From Sphingomonas lacunae (lineage in GTDB: Bacteria; Pseudomonadota; Alphaproteobacteria; Sphingomonadales; Sphingomonadaceae), in the NCBI RefSeq assembly GCF_012979535.1, contig NZ_CP053015.1, forward strand, positions 682,001 through 746,000: a stretch of DNA of 64,000 nt. The letters run 5' to 3'. The notes below the pieces were generated by a model that made no database searches, was not told where the DNA came from, and saw only the letters and a program-made list of their open reading frames with translations. The position numbers and the translations under genes are program-made. This document shows, one piece after another, positions 1 through 9,921 of this stretch; positions within the stretch are counted from its first letter, which is position 1; the number at the start of each line of letters is the position of its first letter.

Positions 1-422
1 GAGGTGGCGCCAACGATGGTCAGATTGGTTTCGGTGCCCCTGAGGAAGCGTTCAAACAGCAGACCCAACAATTGCAGGGCGATATCCTTGAACGCCAGCG
101 TCGGACCATGGAACAACTCCATGAGCCAGTGGCGACCATCCAGTTGGACCATCGGGACGACGGCTTCATGCGAGAATCGGCCATAGGCAGTCCGGGTCAG
201 CGCCCTCAATTCCTCCATGGACAGGCTGTCGCCTACAAAGGGAGCGAGCACACGCGCAGCGGTTTCTGCATAGTCACATCCGGCGAGAGCGGCGATCTGG
301 TCAGCTGTGAATTCGGGCCAGCTTTGCGGCAGGTACAGCCCTCCGTCGGGCGCTAGGCCCGCCATGGTGACCGAACGGAAGTCGAGCGGCGCAGCGGCGC
401 CCCGTGTGGATTGATACAGCAT
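1..422 (-). CDS. thrC: threonine synthase, N-terminal part (cut by window edge)
   Basis: PLP-dependent threonine synthase converts O-phosphohomoserine to threonine in the cytoplasm. Only the first 140 codons are in the window; the gene continues past base 1. The start is the ATG at 422-420, giving MLYQSTRG followed by the family hallmark LAPDGGLYLPQSWP. Further on, MELFHGPTLAFKDIALQLLG carries the PLP-binding lysine in the AFKD motif. It lies 80 bases downstream of the SURF1 gene on the same strand and may be co-transcribed with it. Identity is firm from these motifs although the C-terminal two thirds are not visible. Confidence 0.92.
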   Translation of the reverse strand, partial: MLYQSTRGAAAPLDFRSVTMAGLAPDGGLYLPQSWPEFTADQIAALAGCDYAETAARVLAPFVGDSLSMEELRALTRTAYGRFSHEAVVPMVQLDGRHWLMELFHGPTLAFKDIALQLLGLLFERFLRGTETNLTIVGAT

Positions 423-502
423 CGCCTGCGTCGCCTAGCCGTCCGGGGCGCCAGCGGCAAGCACAGGCTTCGTTGGGACGCCGGAAGTCTGCCTTGCCAA
501 GT

Positions 503-1201
503 TCAGCCCCGGCCGTTGCGCCTCCGTTGCAGGACGGCGAGGATAAATATGGCTGCCGCCATTGCGGCAAACAGGAACCATTGGCCAGCATAGGACCGGT
601 GATTTGACGGAACCGATGAAGGGTCTGGCGGTGCAGAGGCAACCAAACCCGGGGCCGGGGTTTCAGCCACGATCATGAGACGCAACGGTGCTGGATCACT
701 CAACATGCGCGAAAAGGCGCTCTGCTGGTCCGGTTCAAGCGTGACCCGGCCACGCACAAAGCCACCGACCCAGGCCAGATCAGGACCGGGTCCTTCGCTG
801 ACCCCCATGTCGACGAGAATGCCAGGGCCTTCTGCCCCTGTGGCACATGTTGCAATGTGTCGCCATCCGCTTCGCCCATCGACAGTACGGCCAGCCAATT
901 CACGCCATTCGGTAACGCGCAGGCAGTTTGCCGATACTGTCCTGTAGAGATAGTCCTGATCGGCTGGGTTGATGCTTGGAAAGGCGGTCGGCGGCAGGCT
1001 CATATTCGTTTGGTACCTGGCGATCAGCGCATCCTTTTCAGACGCGCGACCCAATTGCCAAATGCCAAGGCCGATCATGATCGCAATGGCCAGGGCAACC
1101 ACTATGCTCGCACCAATTGGCCAATCCGCCAGCTTTGATTCACCGTTCGGCGGAACAGGAGGAGTGGAAGGTTCGCGGCTGGGCGTGGATGATTCAGTCA
1201 T
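503..1201 (-). CDS. SURF1 family cytochrome oxidase assembly protein
   Basis: Inner-membrane assembly factor that helps insert heme a into subunit I of aa3 oxidases. At 232 aa it has the usual two-helix topology: a first membrane segment near residues 29-50 containing the conserved GIWQLGRASEKDALI stretch, a periplasmic domain, and a second helix near residues 207-223 followed by an Arg-rich tail. It is the penultimate gene of the oxidase cluster, only 9 bases after the DUF983 gene, which supports the call. Sequence conservation in the periplasmic domain is low, as is usual for this family. Confidence 0.88.
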   Translation of the reverse strand: MTESSTPSREPSTPPVPPNGESKLADWPIGASIVVALAIAIMIGLGIWQLGRASEKDALIARYQTNMSLPPTAFPSINPADQDYLYRTVSANCLRVTEWRELAGRTVDGRSGWRHIATCATGAEGPGILVDMGVSEGPGPDLAWVGGFVRGRVTLEPDQQSAFSRMLSDPAPLRLMIVAETPAPGLVASAPPDPSSVPSNHRSYAGQWFLFAAMAAAIFILAVLQRRRNGRG

Positions 1202-1210
1202 GAGACCCGT

Positions 1211-1627
1211 TTAGCTTGCCTGTCCACCCGAGTCGCCCTCTTCATCAATCAACTTGCCCTCCCGGCCTTCCCTTTGGTGTTCTGCTGCAATCAGTCCCCC
1301 CTTGGCGACGCGCAGCCCCCCAAGCGTCAGGGCCAGAACAACCAGTGGCCAGACAATGAGATGAACCAACAGAGGTGGGTGAACGCTGAAATGCAGCCAG
1401 AGCGCGAGGGGCACCACGATGGCGCCTATCAGCATGATGAGTAAGGCGGCAGGACCATCACCTACGTTGAACCGCGCGAAATCGAGGTGGCAACGGTGAC
1501 AATGGTCGGCGAAACGGATCGGCCCTGCGAACAGGCCGGGCGCACCACATTCGGGGCAGAGTCCAAAAAGGGCGGCCCGCGCAATGGCGGGCCGCCCTTC
1601 TGATCCCTCGGTGGGATGGTCTGTCAT
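1211..1627 (-). CDS. DUF983 family membrane protein of the oxidase cluster
   Basis: A 138-aa protein of the DUF983 family, commonly found in alphaproteobacterial cox clusters; the exact biochemical role is not established. The N-terminal half has a cysteine/histidine cluster (CPECGAPGLF, then DHCHRCHLDF) that could bind a metal. Two hydrophobic segments follow near residues 58-76 and 82-102, then a charged tail. I chose the ATG at 1627 (MTDHPTEGSEG). A longer in-frame version to 1792 would run into the end of ctaE and begin with residues unlike the family. The gap to ctaE is 8 bases, so co-transcription is very likely. Confidence 0.85.
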   Translation of the reverse strand: MTDHPTEGSEGRPAIARAALFGLCPECGAPGLFAGPIRFADHCHRCHLDFARFNVGDGPAALLIMLIGAIVVPLALWLHFSVHPPLLVHLIVWPLVVLALTLGGLRVAKGGLIAAEHQREGREGKLIDEEGDSGGQAS

Positions 1628-1635
1628 TCGCCGCC

Positions 1636-2499
1636 TCAGTGGTGGACCGGAGCGCCCCAGCCACCCCAAACATAGACGACGATGAACAGGAAGAGCCACA
1701 CAACGTCCACGAAGTGCCAGTACCAGGCGGCCGCTTCGAAACCGAAATGCTGCTTGGGCGTGAAGTGGCCCTTGTAGGCGCGAACGAGGCAAACGATCAG
1801 GAAGATCGTGCCGACGAACACGTGGAAGCCGTGGAAGCCTGTCGCCATGTAGAAGGCCGAGCTGTAGTTCAGGCCTGCGAACGGGAAGGGTGCTACGGCA
1901 TATTCATAAACCTGGATCGACGAGAAAAGCAGACCAAGACCGATGGTGACCCACAGGCCCTTGATCAGACCGGCGCGATCATCATTCAGCAAGGCGTGGT
2001 GTGCCCAGGTAACGGTCGTGCCCGAGCAGAGCAGGATCAGCGTGTTGAGGAGCGGCAGGTCAAACGCGTTGATGACCTCAATTCCCTTGGGCGGGAAGCT
2101 CATCAGGGCGGCGGCGCCGTCCTGGCCGATGAGGTTGCTGACGACGCCGTCCACTACTTCCAGCGGCTGCGGGAAGAGGGCGAAATCGAACCAGGCCCAG
2201 AACCAGCCGACGAAGAACATCACTTCCGAAGCAATGAACAGGATCATGCCGTATCGCAGGTGAAGCTGCACCACCGGGGTATGGTCGCCCGCATGTGCTT
2301 CGCGGACGACATCCGCCCACCAGAAATAGAAGGTTGCGATGACAGCCGCGAGGCCAAGGCCCAGCACCCATTTGCCGACTTCATTGTCGTGCATGAACAT
2401 CACCAGACCGCCGAACATGATCATGGCGGCGAACGAGCCGACCAGCGGCCAGATGCTCGGTTCTACGAGATGGTAATCATGGTGTTTGGCACCGGCCAT
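1636..2499 (-). CDS. ctaE: cytochrome c oxidase subunit III
   Basis: Subunit III of the aa3-type terminal oxidase, a seven-helix inner-membrane protein that stabilises subunit I and its proton uptake. At 287 aa it is full length. It starts MAGAKHHDYHLVEPSIWPL and shows characteristic stretches such as REAHAGDHTPVVQLHLRYGM, FWAWFDFALFP, and near the end YWHFVDVVWLFLFI. It follows ctaG by about 80 bases and precedes DUF983 by 8. Confidence 0.96.
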   Translation of the reverse strand: MAGAKHHDYHLVEPSIWPLVGSFAAMIMFGGLVMFMHDNEVGKWVLGLGLAAVIATFYFWWADVVREAHAGDHTPVVQLHLRYGMILFIASEVMFFVGWFWAWFDFALFPQPLEVVDGVVSNLIGQDGAAALMSFPPKGIEVINAFDLPLLNTLILLCSGTTVTWAHHALLNDDRAGLIKGLWVTIGLGLLFSSIQVYEYAVAPFPFAGLNYSSAFYMATGFHGFHVFVGTIFLIVCLVRAYKGHFTPKQHFGFEAAAWYWHFVDVVWLFLFIVVYVWGGWGAPVHH

Positions 2500-2579
2500 G
2501 ACGGCTCCCCTATGTGCTTCGTTGGCGCATCCTTGGCGGGTCCCCCCTGCGGCGGGATGCGTGAATATGACGATTGCCC

Positions 2580-3146
2580 TTAACGGCCTGAACCTGCTTC
2601 GTCCACAGGATAGAATGTATAGGACAGGGTGATTTCCTTAACGTCGCGGGCATCCACGTCGTCAAGCAATTTCGGATCAACATAGTAGATCACTGGCATT
2701 CGGACTTCCTGCCCTGGTTCAAGGCGCTGTTCCGTAAAGCAGAAGCATTGCACCTTGCTGAAATATGGGCCGGCTTGCGTTGGAGTGACATTAAAGGTCG
2801 CGGTGCCAGTAATGGGACGATCGGAGTCGTTCCTGGCAACGAACACCATCATGTCACGGGCGCCGATGCTGATCGTGTCGCGTTGCCGCTCGGGTCGGAA
2901 CGACCAGGGCAAATTGCCGGAAACGTTGGAGTCAAAGCGTACCGAGATTGTCTTGCCATCGGCGACGACGAACTTGCTGGCCTCCTCTTCCGTAACCCGC
3001 ATTGTCGTGCCGCCGAAACCGGTGACTTGGCAAAAAATGCGATAGAGCGGCACGGCGGCAAAGCCGAGCGCGGTCATCGCTACTGCAATCATTCCGACCC
3101 AAAGGCCGGTCCGGATGTTGCGGTCGAGTTGATTGATCCACTGCAT
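2580..3146 (-). CDS. ctaG: cytochrome c oxidase assembly protein CtaG/Cox11
   Basis: Membrane-anchored copper chaperone that delivers copper to the CuB site of subunit I. The 188-aa protein has one N-terminal helix (residues about 14-36) and a periplasmic immunoglobulin-like domain. The copper ligands are visible as C134 and C136 in the CFCF motif, plus C39 just after the helix. Its ATG overlaps the stop of the preceding 47-codon gene (TGATG), so translation of the two is probably coupled. Confidence 0.95.
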   Translation of the reverse strand: MQWINQLDRNIRTGLWVGMIAVAMTALGFAAVPLYRIFCQVTGFGGTTMRVTEEEASKFVVADGKTISVRFDSNVSGNLPWSFRPERQRDTISIGARDMMVFVARNDSDRPITGTATFNVTPTQAGPYFSKVQCFCFTEQRLEPGQEVRMPVIYYVDPKLLDDVDARDVKEITLSYTFYPVDEAGSGR

Positions 3147-3289
3147 CAGTTTGCTAGCCCCATTTTGGCTATGGTGATGAAGAAGAAGAGGGCAGCCAAG
3201 GCAAGAAGCCCCAAGCCCATGATGCGCGCTCGGCCCTTTTGGCGGCGACGCAGTTCCTCGAGATCGAACGGTTCGGGCGCGTCAGTCAT
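3146..3289 (-). CDS. small CoxF-like membrane protein between ctaB and ctaG
   Basis: A 47-aa single-pass membrane protein starting [20 protein letters not shown], with a hydrophobic helix at residues about 24-41 and ending AKMGLAN. It is only 144 bases long. Its ATG overlaps the ctaB stop by 4 bases (ATGA) and its TGA overlaps the ctaG ATG, which is strong evidence that it is a real, coupled gene. Small proteins of this size and topology at this place in alphaproteobacterial cox clusters are often called CoxF. The function is not known and the name is by position and size only. Confidence 0.8.
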   Translation of the reverse strand: MTDAPEPFDLEELRRRQKGRARIMGLGLLALAALFFFITIAKMGLAN

Positions 3290-4218
3290 ACAAGGCCAAT
3301 CCAGCGATCTGCCACCAGTGCGGCGAACAGGATGAAAAGATAAAGGATCGAGAACCAGAACAGGCGGCGTTCGGGTTTCATGCCATCATCGGTCTCGGTC
3401 GAACGAAAGCCTACATGCGTGGCCAAAAGGAGAAAGAGGAGGCTGAGGCTGGTGGCGATGACACCATAGACCAGACCGGCATAGCCGATAAGCCAGATGG
3501 CAACCGCACAGGCCACCATTGGCAGCGTGTAGAGGAAAATCTGGCGCCGGGTTGCGCTTTCGCCGGCCACAACCGGAAGCATCGGGATTCCTGCATTGGC
3601 ATAATCCGTCCGGACAAACAGCGACAACGCCCAGAAATGCGGCGGCGTCCACAGGAAGATCAGGAGGAACATCATCCAGGGCATGGAAAGCAAAGGCACG
3701 GCGGTGGAGACGTCGCCGGTGGCTGCGGCCCAGCCGATCACCGGCGGGAACGCTCCAGCGGCACCGCCGATCACAATATTCTGCGGTGTCCGGGGCTTTA
3801 GCCAGATGGTGTATACAAGGAGATAGAACAGGATCGAGACGGCCAGCATCGCCGCAGCCGTCCAGTTGGTCGCAAAACCAAGCAACAGAACCGAAAAAAC
3901 ACCAAGGCCGACACCAAAATGGAGCGCCGAGACCTTGTCCATGCGGCCCGATGGGAGCGGCCGTCCAGCCGTCCGTTTCATCGCCCGGTCGACATCCACC
4001 TCATACCATTGATTGAGCGCGCCGCTCGCCCCTGCCCCAAGTGCTATTGCAAGGATGGCGGTGAAGCCAAGAACGGGGTGAATAATCTCCCCAGGAGCCA
4101 CCAACATGCCACACAGGGCAGTGAAGATGGCGAGGCTCATGACGCGCGGCTTGGTCAGGGCGAGGAAGTCGCGCCAGTCGGCGGGCATCGTCAGGGGGAG
4201 AGATGGGGCATCGGCCAT
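3286..4218 (-). CDS. ctaB: protoheme IX farnesyltransferase (heme O synthase)
   Basis: Multi-pass UbiA-family prenyltransferase that attaches a farnesyl group to heme B, making heme O for the oxidase. The 310-aa protein starts [11 protein letters not shown] at the ATG at 4218; upstream in-frame sequence to 4362 overlaps the ctaD end and is not family-like. The prenyl-diphosphate/metal site is seen at about residues 69-91 ([19 protein letters not shown]). The C-terminal half is a series of hydrophobic helices. Its stop overlaps the next start by 4 bases. Confidence 0.95.
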   Translation of the reverse strand: MADAPSLPLTMPADWRDFLALTKPRVMSLAIFTALCGMLVAPGEIIHPVLGFTAILAIALGAGASGALNQWYEVDVDRAMKRTAGRPLPSGRMDKVSALHFGVGLGVFSVLLLGFATNWTAAAMLAVSILFYLLVYTIWLKPRTPQNIVIGGAAGAFPPVIGWAAATGDVSTAVPLLSMPWMMFLLIFLWTPPHFWALSLFVRTDYANAGIPMLPVVAGESATRRQIFLYTLPMVACAVAIWLIGYAGLVYGVIATSLSLLFLLLATHVGFRSTETDDGMKPERRLFWFSILYLFILFAALVADRWIGLV

Positions 4219-4237
4219 AGTGTTTGCTACCGAGGAA

Positions 4238-4271
4238 GGCCGGCCGTCACATCCCCCTGTGACCGCCGGCC
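4238..4271 (-). promoter_or_regulatory. long inverted repeat between ctaD and ctaB
   Basis: Two 14-base arms (4238-4251 and 4258-4271) are complementary apart from one C-C mismatch, with a 6-base C-rich loop. No U-run follows on the minus strand, so it is not a standard intrinsic terminator. An intercistronic hairpin that stabilises the upstream ctaD message or limits read-through into ctaB is a reasonable guess; the hairpin itself is plain in the sequence. Confidence 0.65.
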
Positions 4272-4279
4272 TCATATTC

Positions 4280-5935
4280 TCAGTCGATCTTCGGCAACTG
4301 GTTGAACTGGTGGAACGGCGGCGGGCTGGACAGCGTCCATTCCAGCGTCGTTGCACCCTCACCCCACGGATTCGCTTCAGCGCGACGTCCGGCGAGGAAC
4401 GTGTAGAGGACGTTCACGAAGAAGATCAGCACGCCGACGGCCATGATGGCATAGCCCCACGAGGAGATGTTGTGCCAATATTCATAGGCGACGGCATAGT
4501 CGGGATAGCGGCGCGGCATACCCTGCTGGCCCAGGAAGTGCATCGGGAAGAACATGACGTTCACGCCGATGAAAAACACCCAAAAGTGCAGCTGGCCGAG
4601 GAATTCGCTGTACATGCGGCCCGACATCTTCGGCAGCCAGTAATAGAAACCCGCGAAGAGGGCGAAGACGGCGCCGAGCGAGAGCACATAGTGGAAGTGG
4701 GCCACGACATAATAAGTGTCGTGCAGGTTCTGGTCGACGCCACCGTTGGCGAGGACAACACCAGTCACGCCACCAACAGTGAACATGAAGATGAAGCCCA
4801 GCGACCAGACCATCGGAGTCTTGAAGCTGATGGAGCCGCCCCACATCGTCGCCAGCCAGGAGAAGATCTTGATGCCGGTCGGGACGGCGATGACCATCGT
4901 AGCGGCAGTGAAGTACATCTTCAGGTTAACGCTCATGCCGACGGTGAACATGTGGTGGGCCCAAACGATGAACCCGACGACACCGATGGCAACCATGGCA
5001 TAGGCCATGCCGAGATAGCCGAACACAGGCTTGCGGCTGAAGGTCGAGACAATCTGGCTGATGATACCAAAGCCCGGCAGGATCATGATATACACTTCCG
5101 GGTGACCAAAGAACCAGAAGAGATGCTGGTACAGGACCGGATCGCCACCACCATTGGGATCATAGAAGGTGGTGCCGAAGTTGCGATCGGTCAGCAGCAT
5201 GGTGATCGCGGCTGCGAGAACCGGCAGCGCCAGCAGAAGCAGGAAGGCGGTAACGAGCACCGACCAGACAAAAAGCGGCATCTTGTGCAGGGTCATGCCC
5301 GGCGCGCGCATGTTGAAGATGGTCGTGATGAAGTTCACCGCACCGAGGATCGACGCCGCGCCGGCGAGGTGAAGCGAGAAGATCGCCATGTCGACGGCCG
5401 GGCCGACCGAACCACTGGTCGATAGCGGCGCATAGACAGTCCAGCCCGTCCCCGCCCCATTGCCGGCTCCACCCGGCACGAATGCCGAACCGACCAGCAT
5501 GATGAATGCGACGAACGTCAGCCAGAAGCTGACATTGTTCATGCGCGGAAACGCCATGTCCGGCGCACCGATCATGATGGGCACGAACCAGTTGCCGAAA
5601 CCGCCGATGATGGCCGGCATAACCATGAAGAAGACCATGATCAAACCGTGCGCCGTGATCAGGACGTTCCAAAGATGATTGCCGGCAGCAGCATCGCTGC
5701 CACCGCCGAGCATCGCAGCCCAGCCAGGCAGATATTGGACACCATGCTCAGCCAGTTCGAGACGCATCATCCCCGAGATCGCGCCGCCGATAACGCCGGC
5801 AAAGATCGCGAAGATCAGATAAAGGGTGCCGATGTCCTTGTGGTTGGTGGACATGAACCAGCGAACGAAGAAGCCGGGCTTGTGATCGGCGTGATCGTCG
5901 TGGTGGGCGTGGCCATGGGCAGCAATGTCAGTCAT
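4280..5935 (-). CDS. ctaD: cytochrome c oxidase subunit I (aa3 type)
   Basis: Catalytic heme-copper subunit that reduces oxygen to water and pumps protons. It is 551 aa, full length, with about 12 membrane helices. Key residues are visible: H96 (low-spin heme), H278 and Y282 in GHPEVY (CuB and the His-Tyr crosslink), H327-H328 (CuB), K356 (K-channel lysine), and H413 and H415 in VVAHFHYV (heme ligands). The His-rich N-terminus ([12 protein letters not shown]) is cytoplasmic. It starts 17 bases after ctaC on the same strand. Confidence 0.98.
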   Translation of the reverse strand: MTDIAAHGHAHHDDHADHKPGFFVRWFMSTNHKDIGTLYLIFAIFAGVIGGAISGMMRLELAEHGVQYLPGWAAMLGGGSDAAAGNHLWNVLITAHGLIMVFFMVMPAIIGGFGNWFVPIMIGAPDMAFPRMNNVSFWLTFVAFIMLVGSAFVPGGAGNGAGTGWTVYAPLSTSGSVGPAVDMAIFSLHLAGAASILGAVNFITTIFNMRAPGMTLHKMPLFVWSVLVTAFLLLLALPVLAAAITMLLTDRNFGTTFYDPNGGGDPVLYQHLFWFFGHPEVYIMILPGFGIISQIVSTFSRKPVFGYLGMAYAMVAIGVVGFIVWAHHMFTVGMSVNLKMYFTAATMVIAVPTGIKIFSWLATMWGGSISFKTPMVWSLGFIFMFTVGGVTGVVLANGGVDQNLHDTYYVVAHFHYVLSLGAVFALFAGFYYWLPKMSGRMYSEFLGQLHFWVFFIGVNVMFFPMHFLGQQGMPRRYPDYAVAYEYWHNISSWGYAIMAVGVLIFFVNVLYTFLAGRRAEANPWGEGATTLEWTLSSPPPFHQFNQLPKID

Positions 5936-5952
5936 CAGTCCTGATCCTCGGT

Positions 5953-7026
5953 TCAGCGAGCAGCGGCGGCAGGCGCCGCAGCAGGAGTGGCAGTCGGGGC
6001 TGCCGGCGCAGCGGCAGCAGAAGCGGCATCCGGGGTAGCAGCGGCAGGAACTGCCGTGGCTTCGGCCGCTCCAGGGTCAGCAGTGCCTGGCATTGCACCA
6101 CCCTTAGAAGCAACCCAGTCGGCAAAGGCCTGCTCACTGACAACTTCGACAGCGATAGGCATATAGCCATGGTTTACGCCGCAGAGCTCCGAGCATTGGC
6201 CATAATAAACGCCCTCACGCGTTGCCCGGAAAGTCACCTCGTTGAGACGGCCAGGAACAGCATCCATCTTCGTCCACAAGGCCGGAACGGCGAAGCTGTG
6301 AATCACGTCAGCGCCGCGAACGATCAACTTCACCGTCTTGTTCACCGGGACCACCATGCGATTGTCGACGGCCAGCAGATAGGGTTCGCCAGACGCTTCG
6401 GCAGCCTTTTCATCCAACATGTTGGAGACATATTCACCGATACCATGGTCGGGATATTCATATCCCCAATACCATTGATAACCATTGACCTTGACGGTCA
6501 CGGCGTCAGCAGGCGGCGGCGCATATTGTTTGGCCAGCAGGTCGATCGACGGGACCGATATGCCGACCAGAATAAATACCGGCACAAGCGTCCAGATAAC
6601 TTCGATCAAGGTGTTGTGAGAGGTTTTGGAAGGCACCGGGTTGGCTGCCGCGCGATAGCGGGCGACGATCCAGAGCATCAAGCCCAGCACAAACAGCGAA
6701 ATGATGGTGATCAACGGAAGCAGGATCACATTATTCAGCCAAAGCGCATATTGGCCATTCTCGGTAACCTGCGGCTGAAAATCGAGGCCGCCCGGTATCG
6801 GCTGCCCCTGACCCTCAACAGGCTGAGCACGGGCATAGGCGCCGGAACCGACCTCAGTGGCGACACCAGGCGCAGCCGATTCAGTCGCCGCAGTCGACGA
6901 AGCTTCCGCAGTAACCGCCGCGGTTGCCGCCGCGGCTGCGGGAGCCGCGGCAGGAGCCGCAGCATGGATGGCCACCGGCGTTGCGGCGATCATCGTGGCG
7001 AGAAACAGGCGCTTCAACATTTGCAT
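5953..7026 (-). CDS. ctaC: cytochrome c oxidase subunit II with Ala/Pro-rich extensions
   Basis: Carries the CuA centre that accepts electrons from cytochrome c. The likely start is the ATG at 7026 ([10 protein letters not shown]), which gives a signal peptide; the second ATG at 7020 is also possible. The 357-aa protein has two membrane helices (about 96-122 and 139-160) and a periplasmic cupredoxin domain. The CuA ligands are visible: H243 and [12 protein letters not shown] (C278, E280, C282, H286, M289). Unusual Ala-rich stretches follow the signal peptide (about 22-60) and form the last 45 residues. First gene of the cluster. Confidence 0.95.
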   Translation of the reverse strand: MQMLKRLFLATMIAATPVAIHAAAPAAAPAAAAATAAVTAEASSTAATESAAPGVATEVGSGAYARAQPVEGQGQPIPGGLDFQPQVTENGQYALWLNNVILLPLITIISLFVLGLMLWIVARYRAAANPVPSKTSHNTLIEVIWTLVPVFILVGISVPSIDLLAKQYAPPPADAVTVKVNGYQWYWGYEYPDHGIGEYVSNMLDEKAAEASGEPYLLAVDNRMVVPVNKTVKLIVRGADVIHSFAVPALWTKMDAVPGRLNEVTFRATREGVYYGQCSELCGVNHGYMPIAVEVVSEQAFADWVASKGGAMPGTADPGAAEATAVPAAATPDAASAAAAPAAPTATPAAAPAAAAR

Positions 7027-7125
7027 GGCTTTGCAGTCCACCCCGGTCGAATCAAACTCAAACTTGCCCTGCCCTAGCGTCAGACAGGGCCGTTCCGCCA
7101 GAGGGGCGGCCCGTATTTTGGGGGC

Positions 7126-7154
7126 GCTATAGACTGGCTTGCCGCAGGTCACAA
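7126..7154 (-). promoter_or_regulatory. candidate housekeeping promoter for the ctaC cluster
   Basis: On the minus strand a TTGTGA box (7154-7149) and a TATAGC box (7131-7126) are separated by exactly 17 bases, close to a sigma-70-like consensus. A start near 7119 would leave a leader of about 93 bases before ctaC. This is a motif match only; no experimental support is available here. Confidence 0.45.
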
Positions 7155-7215
7155 GCGCCTCTAAGGGTTCTTTTCACGGTTTATTCCTCCCCCCGCACTG
7201 GCAGGCAATCTCCCC

Positions 7216-7800
7216 ATGACCGAAGACGAAGTTCTCGCTGAATTCCGCGCCGCCGACGCCCTGCTCTCCGGACACTTCCTTTTGTCGTCCGGAAGACATA
7301 GCGCGCACTACCTGCAATGTGCCCGGGTTTTGATGGATGCGGATCGCGCGAGCCGACTGGCGGTGGCGCTCGCACAGAAGCTGTCACGCGACCTCAGGGC
7401 AAGCATTGACCTTGTTGTATCGCCGGCAATGGGCGGGGTGATCATCGGTCATGAAATGGGCCGGGCGCTGGGAAAGCCTGCAATTTTTGTCGAACGCCCG
7501 ACAGGCACGTTCGAACTGCGTCGCGGGTTCGCGATTGAGGCAGGGGCCAAGGTTCTCTTGGTGGAAGATGTCGTGACAACCGGCCTTTCTTCACGCGAGG
7601 CGATCAAAACCATCAACGAAGCGGGCGGCGAAGTGATCGCCGCCTGCAGCCTGGTCGACAGGTCCGGGGGGGGCGTCGATCTTGGTGTACCATTCACCGG
7701 GCTGATCGCCCTCAATTTCCCGACTTATGCGCCTGATGAGGTTCCGGTTGAGCTGGCGGCGACCCCGGCGATCAAGCCAGGGAGCCGTGCCAAGCCGTGA
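7216..7800 (+). CDS. pyrE: orotate phosphoribosyltransferase
   Basis: Transfers a phosphoribosyl group from PRPP to orotate, giving OMP in pyrimidine synthesis. The 194-aa cytoplasmic enzyme shows the PRPP-binding motif [14 protein letters not shown] near residues 113-126 and the [14 protein letters not shown] substrate region near the N-terminus. It is divergent from ctaC with about 190 bases between. Its stop overlaps the GTG start of pdxJ by 4 bases (GTGA). Confidence 0.95.
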   Translation: MTEDEVLAEFRAADALLSGHFLLSSGRHSAHYLQCARVLMDADRASRLAVALAQKLSRDLRASIDLVVSPAMGGVIIGHEMGRALGKPAIFVERPTGTFELRRGFAIEAGAKVLLVEDVVTTGLSSREAIKTINEAGGEVIAACSLVDRSGGGVDLGVPFTGLIALNFPTYAPDEVPVELAATPAIKPGSRAKP

Positions 7801-8540
7801 CCGATCGGATGGGTCAACATCTGCGGCTGGGCGTCAACATCGACCATGTCGCCACGATCCGGAACGCGCGGGGTGGGACACACCCTGACCCGGTACGGGC
7901 GGCCGAACTCTTGGCAGGCTGCGGCGCCGACGGTATCACTGCGCATTTGCGCGAAGACCGACGGCACATCCGGGACGAAGATATTGCCCGAATCATGGCG
8001 GCGACAGATCTGCCCCTCAATCTGGAAATGGCCGCAACAGAGGAAATGCTGGCGATTGCCCTGAAACACAAACCGCATGCAGCCTGCATTGTCCCTGAAC
8101 GTCGCGAGGAACGGACCACCGAAGGCGGGCTCGACGCCGCTGGCGGCCACAATCATCTTTATCCAATCGTCAGCAGGCTGAACGATGCAGGGATCAGGGT
8201 GAGCCTGTTCATTGAACCTGACCCACGCCAGATTGATGCCGCGATTCGTCTCGGCGCACCGGTCATCGAACTGCACACCGGACGGTATGCCCACCTTGGC
8301 GACGGCGTCGAAAAGGAGGTCGAGTTGAAGCGCTTGGCCGACGCGGCGGCGCTCGCCTGGAAAAATGGTGTCGAACCACATGCCGGCCACGGCCTTACCT
8401 TTGACAATGTCGTCCCCATCGCCGCCATACCGCAGTTGGCTGAGCTCAACATCGGCCATTTCCTGATCGGTGAAGCGATTTTCACCGGATTGGAGTCAGC
8501 CGTGCTGCGGATGCGCGGACTGATGGACGCTGCACGATAG
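7797..8540 (+). CDS. pdxJ: pyridoxine 5'-phosphate synthase
   Basis: TIM-barrel enzyme that condenses 3-amino-2-oxopropyl phosphate with deoxyxylulose 5-phosphate to form PNP (vitamin B6). The 247-aa product contains [17 protein letters not shown] near the start and the [11 protein letters not shown] and [14 protein letters not shown] segments typical of the C-terminal barrel. The GTG at 7797 overlaps the pyrE stop; an ATG at 7809 ([10 protein letters not shown]) is the alternative start. The order pdxJ-acpS-lepB is common in Alphaproteobacteria. Confidence 0.95.
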   Translation: MTDRMGQHLRLGVNIDHVATIRNARGGTHPDPVRAAELLAGCGADGITAHLREDRRHIRDEDIARIMAATDLPLNLEMAATEEMLAIALKHKPHAACIVPERREERTTEGGLDAAGGHNHLYPIVSRLNDAGIRVSLFIEPDPRQIDAAIRLGAPVIELHTGRYAHLGDGVEKEVELKRLADAAALAWKNGVEPHAGHGLTFDNVVPIAAIPQLAELNIGHFLIGEAIFTGLESAVLRMRGLMDAAR

Positions 8541-8550
8541 GCGGGTTCCG

Positions 8551-8958
8551 ATGATCATCGGCCTCGGCTCTGACCTGTGCAATATCGAGCGCATACAGGC
8601 TTCGCTCGACCGTTTTGGCGAGCGGTTCGAGCGGCGGGTATTCACTGATGTCGAGCGCGCCAAGGCCAATCGCCGCCCCTTCACCAAGGCGGGGACGCTG
8701 GCAAAGCGATTTGCCGCGAAGGAGGCCTTTTCCAAGGCGGTCGGGACCGGGTTCAAACGCGGCGTGTTCATGAAGGACATCGGCGTGGTCAACGCGCCAT
8801 CGGGTGCACCGACATTGGCGCTGACTGGCGGCGCAGCGGAACGGCTTGCGGCAATGACGCCGCCGGGGCATGTCATCCATGTCCATCTGACGCTGACCGA
8901 CGACCATCCTTGGGCGCAAGCCTTTGTCATTCTCGAAGCACGTGCTATAGTAGCATAA
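8551..8958 (+). CDS. acpS: holo-[acyl-carrier-protein] synthase
   Basis: Transfers phosphopantetheine from CoA to apo-ACP. The 135-aa protein begins [16 protein letters not shown], with the metal-binding D8 in the first motif and the second motif [15 protein letters not shown] containing the conserved Glu. It lies 10 bases after pdxJ in the same operon. Confidence 0.95.
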   Translation: MIIGLGSDLCNIERIQASLDRFGERFERRVFTDVERAKANRRPFTKAGTLAKRFAAKEAFSKAVGTGFKRGVFMKDIGVVNAPSGAPTLALTGGAAERLAAMTPPGHVIHVHLTLTDDHPWAQAFVILEARAIVA

Positions 8959-8995
8959 GACACCCGCCTGACCTTTCGCAACCGGAGCCAGACGC

Positions 8996-9895
8996 TTGAC
9001 CGATCAGACCACGACCCCCGCCGCCAAGCCCGAAGAGGAAACCAGCTGGCTTGGCGAACTGCGTAACCTTGGTGTCCTGCTGTTCATCGTCTTTTGCATT
9101 CATAGTTTCATCGGCAAGCCCTTCTATATCCCGTCAGCATCCATGATGCCCGGATTGCTTGAGGGCGACAGGCTGATCGTCTCCAAATATCCTTATGGCT
9201 GGTCATTTGCTTCGGTCAGTTTCCACTTGGCCCCCGAATTTACAGGCCGGATGTTCGGCAATCTGCCCAAGCGCGGCGACATTGCCATTGTCGAGCCAAT
9301 TGGAGTCCGGACGGACTATATCAAGCGGGTCATCGGTCTGCCTGGCGACAGGATCGAAGTCCGCGAAGGCCGGCTTATCCTGAACGGCCGGCCCGTTAAA
9401 AGCGAGATATTGCCCGAGCGGCAGTTGCCTTATGATGCCAATGAAGATTGCACCGGTGGCACGGTGCGGATGGGGAACGACGGCAATCCAGCATGCTTTG
9501 TCCAGGTTGTCCGCGAAACTTTGCCGGACGGCACTTGGTTCGACACCATGGATTCGGGGATCAGCATGGCCGACAACTTCGGCCCGATCACGGTACCAGA
9601 AAACCATGTGTTCCTGATGGGTGACAACCGCGACAACAGCTCGGACAGCCGATTTCCGTCAGGTGCGCCGGAGAATGGCCTTGGCGGTCCGGTGCCCTTT
9701 GAGAAGATAGGCGGGCGCGCAGAATTCATCACCTTCAGCCTTGACGGAACTTCCACCTGGTACAACCCGATCAGTTGGTTCACCGCGATGCGGCCGGGGC
9801 GGGCAGGGATGAGCCTGCGCCCGGCGAAAGGACCCGCACCGGGCGAGGACACCACGATGTCGCCGACGACACCCGATGCGGCGCCTGCACGTTGA
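8996..9895 (+). CDS. lepB: signal peptidase I
   Basis: Membrane serine protease that removes signal peptides from exported proteins. It is 299 aa with one N-terminal helix (about 24-40). The Ser/Lys dyad is visible: S49 in IPSASMMPG and K110 in DYIKRVIGLPGD, and the late box GDNRDNSSDSR follows. The start used is a TTG at 8996. The C-terminal 25 residues are Pro/Thr-rich. In many Alphaproteobacteria rnc and era follow lepB; here a permease does. Confidence 0.94.
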   Translation: MTDQTTTPAAKPEEETSWLGELRNLGVLLFIVFCIHSFIGKPFYIPSASMMPGLLEGDRLIVSKYPYGWSFASVSFHLAPEFTGRMFGNLPKRGDIAIVEPIGVRTDYIKRVIGLPGDRIEVREGRLILNGRPVKSEILPERQLPYDANEDCTGGTVRMGNDGNPACFVQVVRETLPDGTWFDTMDSGISMADNFGPITVPENHVFLMGDNRDNSSDSRFPSGAPENGLGGPVPFEKIGGRAEFITFSLDGTSTWYNPISWFTAMRPGRAGMSLRPAKGPAPGEDTTMSPTTPDAAPAR

Positions 9896-9921
9896 TTCAG
9901 ACTGACGAACAGGGGGCGGTA

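Noticed and set aside
4106..5425. A 439-residue plus-strand open frame opposite ctaD and ctaB.
   Set aside because: His/Asp/Glu-rich shadow of the oxidase helices; no domain.
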